Of a DNA stretch of 64,000 nucleotides, positions 36,153 to 43,739 are shown in pieces. The first letter of the stretch is position 1, and every line of letters starts with the position of its first letter. Origin of the DNA: Dyadobacter sp. CY345 (lineage in GTDB: Bacteria > Bacteroidota > Bacteroidia > Cytophagales > Spirosomataceae); contig NZ_JAKFFS010000003.1 in the NCBI RefSeq assembly GCF_021502725.1, positions 248,001-312,000 of the forward strand, given 5' to 3'. A program made the translations under genes and the position numbers. Under the pieces are notes generated by a model that ran no database searches, had not been told where the DNA came from, and worked only from the letters and a program-made list of their open reading frames with translations.

Positions 36153-37766
36153 ATGGCAATTCAGGAAAACACACGACAGCTTATCGAAAATCTTAATGAG
36201 CAGTATGAAAAAGTAAAACTGGGCGGAGGACTAAAAAAAATTGAGGCGCATCATAAAAAAGGAAAACTGACAGCGCGGGAGCGGATAGATTATTTAATTG
36301 ATGAAGATTCTTACTTTCTGGAAATCGGTGCTTTTGTAGGTGACGGAATGTATGAAGAAGATGGTGGTTGTCCATCAGGTGGCGTCGTCGCCGGGATCGG
36401 ATATGTCGCTGGCAAACAATGTGTGATTGTGGCCAATGATGCCACTGTTAAAGCCGGAGCCTGGTTTCCTATTACGGCGAAGAAAAATTTACGGGCACAG
36501 GAAATCTCGATGGAAAATCTGTTGCCGATTATTTATCTGGTCGACAGTGCGGGCGTATATCTTCCCATGCAAGCCGAAGTATTTGCAGACAAAGAACATT
36601 TCGGCCGTATTTTTAGAAATAATGCAAAAATGTCCGCCATGGGAATTGTGCAGATTTCCGCTATTATGGGGAGTTGTGTTGCCGGTGGGGCTTATTTGCC
36701 GATCATGTCGGACGAGGCTATGATTGTGGAAGGAACCGGATCCGTATTTCTTGCCGGCCCTTATCTTGTAAAATCATCTGTTGGAGAAGATGTGGATGCA
36801 GAAACCTTGGGCGGAGCTGCTATGCATTGTGAAATTTCGGGTGTTACGGATAATAAATATCCGGATGACAAAACTTGCCTGGACGCAATTAAAAGACATA
36901 TTGATAAAATCGGGCAGTCAGCCATAGCAGGTTTTGACAAGAAAATGGCTATTTCACCTGCCAGATCTCCCGAAGACATTTATGACATTCTCCCTGTCGA
37001 CCGGCTCAAACCTTATGACATGAAACAGATTCTAGAATGCATTGTGGATGCTTCCGAGCTTGACGAGTATAAACCTGATTATGGGAAAACGATTATCTGC
37101 GCCTATGCTAGGATTGAAGGTTGGGCCGTTGGCATTGTAGCAAACCAGCGGAAAATGGTGAAATCAGGAAAAGGTGAAATGCAGATGGGCGGCGTGATTT
37201 ATGGAGAATCTGCGGATAAGGCTGCAAGATTTATTATGAATTGTAATCAAAAAAAAATCCCATTGGTTTTTTTTCATGACGTGACCGGTTTCATGGTCGG
37301 AAGCCGGGCGGAACAAGGTGGAATAATTAAAGATGGGGCAAAAATGGTCAATGCTGTGGCGAATTCTGTGGTGCCAAAATTCACATTTATCGTCGGCAAT
37401 TCGTATGGAGCCGGCAATTATGCCATGTGTGGAAAAGCATATGACCCAAGATTGATTTATTCATGGCCAACGGCACAAATGGCGGTTATGAGTGGTGCTA
37501 CGGCTGCAAAAACACTGGTTCAAATTCAAACGGCAACTTTAAAATCACAAGGAAAAGAAATAACACCGGAAGCAGAACAGGAATTATTGAGTCAGATTAC
37601 GGATCGTTATAATGAGGAATTATCGCCATACTACGCCGCAGCCAGACTTTGGGTTGATGGAATTATTGATCCGGTCGAAACCAGGAAAATAATTTCTATC
37701 GGTATTGAAGCTGCCAATCACGCGCCTATCAGAGAGACTTTTAATGTTGGGATTATTCAGGTTTAA
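36153..37766 (+). CDS. Acyl-CoA carboxylase carboxyltransferase (beta) subunit
   Basis: Biotin-dependent carboxyltransferase of 537 residues, the size of methylcrotonoyl-CoA or geranyl-CoA carboxylase beta chains. The two crotonase-like halves are visible: GGCPSGGVVAGIG, LVDSAGVYLPMQAEVF and GSCVAGGAYLPIMSDEAM in the first, and FHDVTGFMVGSRAEQGGIIKDGAKMV and GNSYGAGNYAMCGKAYDPR in the second. These match MccB more closely than propionyl-CoA carboxylase. It likely acts in leucine breakdown. The biotin-carrying alpha subunit is not adjacent. Confidence 0.88.
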   Translation: MAIQENTRQLIENLNEQYEKVKLGGGLKKIEAHHKKGKLTARERIDYLIDEDSYFLEIGAFVGDGMYEEDGGCPSGGVVAGIGYVAGKQCVIVANDATVKAGAWFPITAKKNLRAQEISMENLLPIIYLVDSAGVYLPMQAEVFADKEHFGRIFRNNAKMSAMGIVQISAIMGSCVAGGAYLPIMSDEAMIVEGTGSVFLAGPYLVKSSVGEDVDAETLGGAAMHCEISGVTDNKYPDDKTCLDAIKRHIDKIGQSAIAGFDKKMAISPARSPEDIYDILPVDRLKPYDMKQILECIVDASELDEYKPDYGKTIICAYARIEGWAVGIVANQRKMVKSGKGEMQMGGVIYGESADKAARFIMNCNQKKIPLVFFHDVTGFMVGSRAEQGGIIKDGAKMVNAVANSVVPKFTFIVGNSYGAGNYAMCGKAYDPRLIYSWPTAQMAVMSGATAAKTLVQIQTATLKSQGKEITPEAEQELLSQITDRYNEELSPYYAAARLWVDGIIDPVETRKIISIGIEAANHAPIRETFNVGIIQV

Positions 37767-37795
37767 AAAAAATAACTTTATAGGACAAAAAGAGA

Positions 37796-37823
37796 GGTCA
37801 GCTCATTTAAAAGCTGACCTCAC
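37796..37823. terminator. Hairpin between carboxylase and coiled-coil genes
   Basis: Perfect 10-bp arms GAGGTCAGCT/AGCTGACCTC. The T-run lies on the minus-strand side (TCTTTTT), so it mainly serves the minus-strand gene. Confidence 0.75.
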
Positions 37824-37856
37824 CATTATGCCGTAACGGCTATTTCTTCAATTAAC

Positions 37857-38147
37857 CTATGATTGTTCTCTGATTTCAAGAAGCATATCATCTGTAATTT
37901 TATTAGTTTCTTTAAAGTCTGAAACTTTCTCAGTAAATGAAACGTGTAACGCTTCAATATTTTCCAGATTTTTGTAGGCACCGTCATAAATTTCAGTCAG
38001 TGAGGCATCCAGGCCATCAGCGTTGACATTCATATTTTCGGTTTCTACCTGGCCAATTTTTTTGATAACGGCCGTTTCACTATTTTTCAAATCTTCGATT
38101 TCGCGAAGAATTTTTTCCATTGCTTTATACTTCTCAATCTTATCCAT
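37857..38147 (-). CDS. Small coiled-coil protein of unknown function
   Basis: Acidic 96-residue protein, almost entirely helical. Heptad-like patterns run through KYKAMEKILREIEDLKNSETAVIKK and YKNLENIEALHVSFTEKV, so a coiled coil or helical bundle is likely. No cysteines, signal peptide or membrane segment. The ATG at 38147 is chosen over a TTG at 38156. It stands alone between the carboxylase hairpin and the M24 peptidase gene, 60 nt upstream on the same strand. I do not recognise the family. Confidence 0.6.
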   Translation of the reverse strand: MDKIEKYKAMEKILREIEDLKNSETAVIKKIGQVETENMNVNADGLDASLTEIYDGAYKNLENIEALHVSFTEKVSDFKETNKITDDMLLEIREQS

Positions 38148-38215
38148 AATTCGCAAGTTATTGTTTGATAGTGATATTGTTAAAATATCGTACCAAACCT
38201 AAATCGGGAAAATAG

Positions 38216-39580
38216 TTATTTCCCCACATTGGTCGTCAATCTTGGAATAACAAAAATTTCTTTCTGCCTGCCATTGATAAATCTAAAACCGGTTTTATCA
38301 AAATAACCATCTTCTTCAAGCATCACGCGTATGGACTTTTTCCATTCGTCAATTTTAACTGCTGCATTTAACTCAATTGAATAAGCAGTGTTCTCATATA
38401 ACGGATAGTCACCTGGACCTTTCACGCCTTTTTGCTGATCCCACAAACCGATCGTCGGTCCGGCAGCATGGCCGTGTGATCCTATGGGATGTGTATAAAT
38501 GGATCCGTTTATTCCTTCTTTTTCAGCCTGGGTTAATGCATCCAGAAGAATCTGGTTACCCGTTTTTCCGGATTTAAACTGTGAGACCAGAATATCCTGA
38601 AGACGATTTCCGGTAGCAAACGCCTTTCTTAAATAGTCAGGAACTGTCGTTTCGTTTGGTTTAAGGATATAAGCATGTTGCTGCTGATCAGTATTAAGGC
38701 GCAGGTATGTTATCCCAAAATCACAGTGCAGCAGATCTCCTGGCAAAATCACCTGATTTCCCGGGCGTTTTGAAAATGTTCTTAAATGGTCAAATTTCTG
38801 GTCATCTGCGCGCTGAATATCGATGGTCGGATGAAACCAGGTTTCCAATCCCAGGTCTGTAACGCGTTGTCTCAAAAACCAGACAACATCATCAATCGTC
38901 GTTATCCCAGGCTGAATCACTTTTTCTGAAAATGCCTCTTCAATAATTTCATGAGAAATCCGGCAGATCATCGGGTATATGACCATTTCCTTCTCTGTTC
39001 TGGTTTCCAGCCAGCCAACGGCCAATTTTTCTGCTGAAACAATTTTTGACTGAAATTCTTTTGGAAGTTTTTGAAGGAATTCTTCGTGTTCGTTATAAGT
39101 CAGACCATCCGCATGTCCGTAATTTTTGGAGAAATTGAGCCCGATTTTCTTCGGATTTTTTTCTTTAATCACTTTTGCAAGCGCATCCCATTGATCCGGA
39201 TTCGAACTGATATCCCATTCTCCTTTCAATAATGTTCCCACATCATATCGGGCAATTGCCAGTTTATCAAGTGGTTTCCCGGCTCCCGGATCGAAAAATA
39301 CCATAACCGTCCGTCTCCGCGCCGAAAGCCAGGTGCTCGGAAGCATCGTTTTCATCACCGGATCCTCATTGTATTCTCTCGAAATAATGACCCACATATC
39401 AATTCCTTCACGACGCATTAATGTTGGAAGCAAATTTTCAATCCTGTCTTCCAGAATATCATCGACGGCAATGGAGCGTTCTCTTTCGGTAAGAATTATC
39501 GGGACAGACTGGGAATAAGTGGTATTTGAAATGAGAAAAATCAATAGAAAGATATAGAGAATAGAAGAAGTCCGGGACAT
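38216..39580 (-). CDS. Exported M24 family metallopeptidase (Xaa-Pro dipeptidase-like)
   Basis: Pita-bread metallopeptidase of 454 residues with a signal peptide ending TTYSQ (ATG at 39580; a TTG lies three codons before). An N-terminal creatinase-type domain (about 30-185) precedes the catalytic domain. Candidate metal ligands are Asp in LLHCDFGITY and Asp in RLNTDQQQ, His in PIGSHGHAAGP, Glu in AYSIELN and Glu in MLEEDG. It probably cleaves X-Pro dipeptides in the periplasm. It is divergent from the hydrolase fusion gene. Confidence 0.85.
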   Translation of the reverse strand: MSRTSSILYIFLLIFLISNTTYSQSVPIILTERERSIAVDDILEDRIENLLPTLMRREGIDMWVIISREYNEDPVMKTMLPSTWLSARRRTVMVFFDPGAGKPLDKLAIARYDVGTLLKGEWDISSNPDQWDALAKVIKEKNPKKIGLNFSKNYGHADGLTYNEHEEFLQKLPKEFQSKIVSAEKLAVGWLETRTEKEMVIYPMICRISHEIIEEAFSEKVIQPGITTIDDVVWFLRQRVTDLGLETWFHPTIDIQRADDQKFDHLRTFSKRPGNQVILPGDLLHCDFGITYLRLNTDQQQHAYILKPNETTVPDYLRKAFATGNRLQDILVSQFKSGKTGNQILLDALTQAEKEGINGSIYTHPIGSHGHAAGPTIGLWDQQKGVKGPGDYPLYENTAYSIELNAAVKIDEWKKSIRVMLEEDGYFDKTGFRFINGRQKEIFVIPRLTTNVGK

Positions 39581-39694
39581 TGACAACAATGAAGTTAGGT
39601 AGATGATTGAACAATATAATAAATGTTGATTGTAAAATTAAATAAGGTGTGTGCTTATATGTTAGAGACAGGCCGTTCCCGTCTTTGTACCATT

Positions 39695-41644
39695 ATGAAA
39701 CAGATAAAATATTTTTCCGGCGTTCTTTTTATTGTTATCCTTTTAAGCTTCTCCGGCAATTTATCGGCGCAAGCTGATGAGCAGAAGTCCATTTGGAAAG
39801 GTTTTGAAAAGATTGAATTTTCATTCCAAAATACAAAAGCCTGGTATGTAAAACCTAGGCAGGCATTACCCGGAAATCCATGGGTCTGGCGCGCACATTT
39901 CCCAACCTGGCACACAGAAATGGACAGTATTTTGCTGACAAGGGGATTTCATGTTGCCTATGTTAATACCAATGATCTTTTCGCACATCCCAAAGCGATG
40001 CAGGTTTGGGATGCTTTTTATGATTATCTGGTGAAGGAAAAACAATTTGCACCAAAAGTGGCGTTGGAAGGCGTTAGTCGCGGAGGTTTGTATGTCTATG
40101 GCTGGGCAAAAAGAAATCCTGATAAAGTTAGCTGTATCTATGCCGAAGCACCGGTTTGTGATCCGAAAAGCTGGCCGGGAGGAAAAGGCAAAGGACAAGG
40201 TTCGCCAAAAGACTGGACAAGCTGGCTTGAATTAAATAAGCTTACGGACGAAAGTGCAAAGACCTTTGATGATATTCCGCTCAATGATCTGGCCGGTCTG
40301 GCCTCTTTTAAAGTGCCAGTTTTACATGTGATCGGATTGAACGACAAGATCGTTCCGCCGACGGAAAACTCCGATATTTTAATTGCTAACTATACAAAAC
40401 TTGGAGGACCGGCCGCTGTTATTCCCATGACGCGCGGAGAACAAGCTCTGGAAGGCCACCATTTTCCCATTGAAAATCCCGAAAAACTTGCCAATTTTAT
40501 ATATGACAATAGTGTGCCGGTTTTAAAACCACTCCCGCATACGCCATATATCGAAGTCAATCGCGGTTTAGCCAACGCCTACAAAAAATTCAAAACTACA
40601 AAAAAAGGAACCGTAGCATTTCTAGGCGGTTCTATCACGCATAATCCGGGATGGCGCAATAAGACTGCGAAATATTTAGAGGAACATTTTCCTGAAACTG
40701 AGTTTACCTTTATTGCGGCCGGAATTCCGTCGTTAGGAAGTACTCCGCATGCTTTCCGTTTTCAGCGTGATGTCTTGGAAAAAGGTATACCCGATCTGCT
40801 TTTTCTTGAAGCGGCGGTTAACGATAGAGGAAATGGTTTTAGTGAAAAAGCACAGATAAAGGGTCTGGAAGGAATTATCCGCCAGATGTATGCCAAAAAT
40901 CCAAAGGCAAATGTCGTGCTGATGGCCTTTGCTGAACCAGCTAAAAATGCCGATTATGATGCGGGGAAAGAACCAGTGGAAGTTGCTGTTCATCAAAGAA
41001 TTGCTAAACATTACGGTGCTGCTTACATCAATCTGGCGCGGGAAGTTTATGACAGGATAAAGGCCGATGAGTTTTCATGGAAATATGATTTCAAAGATCT
41101 GCACCCGTCGCCTTATGGACAAGAAATTTATTCTCAAACGATTAAGGAATTATTAAAACTGAATCCGGGAAATGCAACCACAGAAATTGCGAAGCTACCC
41201 GTTGCTATTGACAAGTTTTCTTACGAAAGAGCAAGTTATCATCCTGTGGCGAAAGCCAAAAAATTAGATGGTTTTAAGATTGATCCGGATTGGAAACCTG
41301 CTGATAAGGTTTCCACAAGGCCTGGTTTTGTTGATGTTCCGATGCTGGTTGGAGAAACTGAAAAGGCATCTTTCGAATTTGATTTTAAAGGTCGTGCAGT
41401 TGGACTAGCAATAATCTCTGGCCCGGATGCCGGGAAAATTTCGTACTCAATTGATGGCAAAAAAACGCAGACACTGGATTTATTCACGCAGTGGAGTACG
41501 CAACTGCATTTGCCATGGTATTTGATGTTGGCCGATGAGCTTTCATCGGGAAAGCATACTTTGAAGGTAAATATTGCTCAGGAGAAAAATGAGAAGAGTA
41601 ATGGAAATGCTTGCCGGGTGGTTTATTTTTTGGTGAATGAGTGA
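39695..41644 (+). CDS. Secreted fusion of alpha/beta-hydrolase and SGNH hydrolase
   Basis: Exported protein of 649 residues; signal peptide ends NLSAQ near residue 26. The first domain (about 30-285) is an alpha/beta-hydrolase with nucleophile elbow GVSRGG (Ser128), acid candidate Asp217 (LNDKIVPP) and His255/256. The second (about 300-490) is an SGNH hydrolase with FLGGSITHN (Ser313), the Asn block EAAVND (Asn376) and DLHPS (Asp468, His470). A beta-rich C-terminal domain follows. Two esterase sites in one chain suggest deacetylation of a decorated polysaccharide. The ATG at 39695 is chosen because it opens the signal peptide. Confidence 0.85.
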   Translation: MKQIKYFSGVLFIVILLSFSGNLSAQADEQKSIWKGFEKIEFSFQNTKAWYVKPRQALPGNPWVWRAHFPTWHTEMDSILLTRGFHVAYVNTNDLFAHPKAMQVWDAFYDYLVKEKQFAPKVALEGVSRGGLYVYGWAKRNPDKVSCIYAEAPVCDPKSWPGGKGKGQGSPKDWTSWLELNKLTDESAKTFDDIPLNDLAGLASFKVPVLHVIGLNDKIVPPTENSDILIANYTKLGGPAAVIPMTRGEQALEGHHFPIENPEKLANFIYDNSVPVLKPLPHTPYIEVNRGLANAYKKFKTTKKGTVAFLGGSITHNPGWRNKTAKYLEEHFPETEFTFIAAGIPSLGSTPHAFRFQRDVLEKGIPDLLFLEAAVNDRGNGFSEKAQIKGLEGIIRQMYAKNPKANVVLMAFAEPAKNADYDAGKEPVEVAVHQRIAKHYGAAYINLAREVYDRIKADEFSWKYDFKDLHPSPYGQEIYSQTIKELLKLNPGNATTEIAKLPVAIDKFSYERASYHPVAKAKKLDGFKIDPDWKPADKVSTRPGFVDVPMLVGETEKASFEFDFKGRAVGLAIISGPDAGKISYSIDGKKTQTLDLFTQWSTQLHLPWYLMLADELSSGKHTLKVNIAQEKNEKSNGNACRVVYFLVNE

Positions 41645-41673
41645 TATTGAATAATTACTTATATAAGCATACC

Positions 41674-41910
41674 TTAATCGGAAATCATTTCGCGGACGTG
41701 GGGAATCTCTTGATGTGAAACTTTTCTAATTTGGGACGCTAATAAAGTTTCAACTGCAACAGTTTGGCCGTCAAAAGTTATAAATTCAACTTCATAGCCT
41801 CGTCCATTATTATAAATCATCACAACATTTCCGATATCACCTCTTTCCAAACCGGATTGTGGCAAAGCAATGTTTAAAATGATTTTATCAAACTCCTTTA
41901 TATTTTCCAT
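41674..41910 (-). CDS. DUF4926 domain protein
   Basis: Small 78-residue protein matching DUF4926 (EFDKIILNIALPQSGLERGDIGNVVMIY, YEVEFITFDGQTVAVETL). It looks like an SH3-like barrel. The family is frequent beside toxin-antitoxin or nuclease genes and has no assigned function. It follows the PIN toxin by 50 nt on the same strand and may be co-transcribed with it. Confidence 0.8.
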   Translation of the reverse strand: MENIKEFDKIILNIALPQSGLERGDIGNVVMIYNNGRGYEVEFITFDGQTVAVETLLASQIRKVSHQEIPHVREMISD

Positions 41911-41960
41911 AGGTTTTTCCTTATAACCAAAAGGAATCTAGAAGTCGTTCTGGCCAACCT

Positions 41961-42338
41961 TTAGCGATCAAAATCCAGTAAAACCAAATCCAGATTAGGA
42001 ACATTGACGAATCCTTTGTCAAAAGTTACAAACTCAATTTTGAGAAATTGAGCCGTCGCGGCGATGATGGCATCAGGAAGTTTAATTTTCTTCGCCTTTT
42101 TAAGGTCAATTGTGAATTCTTTGATTTTGGGAATCACGTCAATAACTGAGCACTCTTTCAAAAACTTCTTAATTCCTTTGATACTTTCTTCAGTAAGCCC
42201 ATTATAACTTAGAAGCTCAATTTCAGTGATTACAGATAAGTATAAAATATTTCCGTCCAAAGCTTCTATTGCTTTTGGATGGCCATTGAAAAAATAGATC
42301 AGGGCATTCGTATCAATTAATACTCTATTCCCATTCAT
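41961..42338 (-). CDS. PIN domain toxin (VapC-like)
   Basis: PIN-fold ribonuclease of 125 residues. Acidic active-site residues are Asp9 in VLIDTNALIYFF, Glu in TEIELLSY (about 41), Asp in KLPDAIIAATA (about 94) and Asp in FVTFDKGF (about 112). VapC toxins usually cleave tRNA or rRNA. It overlaps the small upstream antitoxin by 14 nt. The ATG at 42338 is the only start consistent with the PIN N-terminal strand. Confidence 0.88.
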   Translation of the reverse strand: MNGNRVLIDTNALIYFFNGHPKAIEALDGNILYLSVITEIELLSYNGLTEESIKGIKKFLKECSVIDVIPKIKEFTIDLKKAKKIKLPDAIIAATAQFLKIEFVTFDKGFVNVPNLDLVLLDFDR

Positions 42339-42501
42339 CTCTTACTTGCTTTTGATAAGTAAGACCATCCACTGGGAATTTGATTTTTCCTGCATACTTT
42401 TTTGCATCAAAACCTTTTCGGGTAGCTCTGTCTTCCTCAATTGCTTTCATAGCATCTTTAATTGCCGTGGGCGGGGAATCTTTCTTAATAACTACAACCA
42501 T
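42325..42501 (-). CDS. Small antitoxin partner of the PIN toxin
   Basis: A 58-codon gene from the ATG at 42501 to TAG at 42325. The product has MVVVIKKDSPPTAIKDAMKA, EEDRATRKGFDAKKYAGKI and a tail with VDGLTYQKQVRDEWE. It overlaps the toxin start by 14 nt. The DAKKYAGKI segment is typical of small antitoxins that accompany PIN toxins in Bacteroidota. Role inferred from position and length; a ribbon-helix-helix or AbrB fold is not obvious. Confidence 0.75.
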   Translation of the reverse strand: MVVVIKKDSPPTAIKDAMKAIEEDRATRKGFDAKKYAGKIKFPVDGLTYQKQVRDEWE

Positions 42502-42608
42502 GACTGGATAAGATAATTTTTTAAATTATTTAATTTAATACTAATTTACGCATTCGCTTTTGATTAGCAATAAGTTAGAGGCCCGTACCACTACTTCGAT
42601 TAAATTAG

Positions 42609-43523
42609 TTAGTATTTCCCGGTTTGCGTAGTATAAGTACTCTCAAAAATCTTATCTGCATTTGCAGCTTCAAAGCCATCCCGGCGATTTTTTCTTGAAA
42701 TTTGATCCGCTGGCAGGTTTGCAAATTCTGGCAAAACTCTTCTTTCCGCAAATTCTACATAGGAACCAGAAATTTCATACGTTTCGCCGCCTGCAAATTC
42801 GGCTTCGATCATCTGTGCAACAGTTGCGCTTTGTATTAAACCACCATCCGGACTGGTTTTTATTTTTCCTCCGGCTGTGTTCAGTATGATTCCATGTTTT
42901 TCCAGAAAAGTATTGAAATCAGCAACTGTATTATATCCATTAGGCAAGTTGTGCACGCTGATCGTGAAATGATTCAAATAATAGCGGTTGTAAATCACCC
43001 AGGCGGCATATTCACTTTCTTTTAATAAAGTCAGGTAATCACTTAATGTGGGCGTTCGCCAAAGTGGTGTGTGCAGAAATGCATCAACGGCTTTTCCATC
43101 ATTCAAATCAAGATCATCAGCCGGATCGCTTATAACCTCATCAGTATAACTTTTAATAATGCGCTGACTTTCCTCTGAAAGATCGCCGACCCGAAGTTCA
43201 CTTACAAAAATCCTTGGATCAGTCTCTCTTGGCGGACTGTACCACCAGGCATCCAGTTTTTTTCCTTCAAAAAAATAATGGTCCCGTTTTTCATATCCGT
43301 AATGCTGAAATATTTTTTCAAAAGAGCTGATTCCAAGCTGTGGAACGCCCATGGTCCGGAAAGCAATATGATCATTCTCAATCGCCGATTCGCTTTGAAT
43401 AATCCCCTCCGAAACCATAGCATTCAGGATTGTTTCAACATCCGGCACCCGGTCTTGATAACGACGCATAAGTCCTTCTAAAACAACATCCAATGTAATT
43501 GTATTTTGATCAGGGAATGACAT
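42609..43523 (-). CDS. DUF1338 family protein (2-oxoadipate dioxygenase/decarboxylase-like)
   Basis: Protein of 304 residues with the VOC-like DUF1338 fold. Candidate metal ligands are His in ENDHIAFRT (about 52), His in YLNHFTISVH (about 195) and Glu in SGSYVEFAERR (about 270). Members such as HglS convert 2-oxoadipate to 2-hydroxyglutarate in lysine breakdown. The length is short compared with HglS, so substrate is uncertain. It is transcribed alone, divergent from the DUF1553 gene. Confidence 0.8.
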   Translation of the reverse strand: MSFPDQNTITLDVVLEGLMRRYQDRVPDVETILNAMVSEGIIQSESAIENDHIAFRTMGVPQLGISSFEKIFQHYGYEKRDHYFFEGKKLDAWWYSPPRETDPRIFVSELRVGDLSEESQRIIKSYTDEVISDPADDLDLNDGKAVDAFLHTPLWRTPTLSDYLTLLKESEYAAWVIYNRYYLNHFTISVHNLPNGYNTVADFNTFLEKHGIILNTAGGKIKTSPDGGLIQSATVAQMIEAEFAGGETYEISGSYVEFAERRVLPEFANLPADQISRKNRRDGFEAANADKIFESTYTTQTGKY

Positions 43524-43739
43524 ATAAATAATGTTGAATTAACTATTTGTGTAAATATTCATAGTCGTTTTAGACCCAATAACGTATAATGTTTATGAAT
43601 AACTTTCATAAACAAAAACATAACTGACATTTTATTCGTTTTATTAAAATAATTTAAAATATTTAGAGTATAATTATAACCAGAAATATTTTATCAAGTA
43701 ATACTGTACCAGAATTCTTATAATTAAGGTAATAATACA

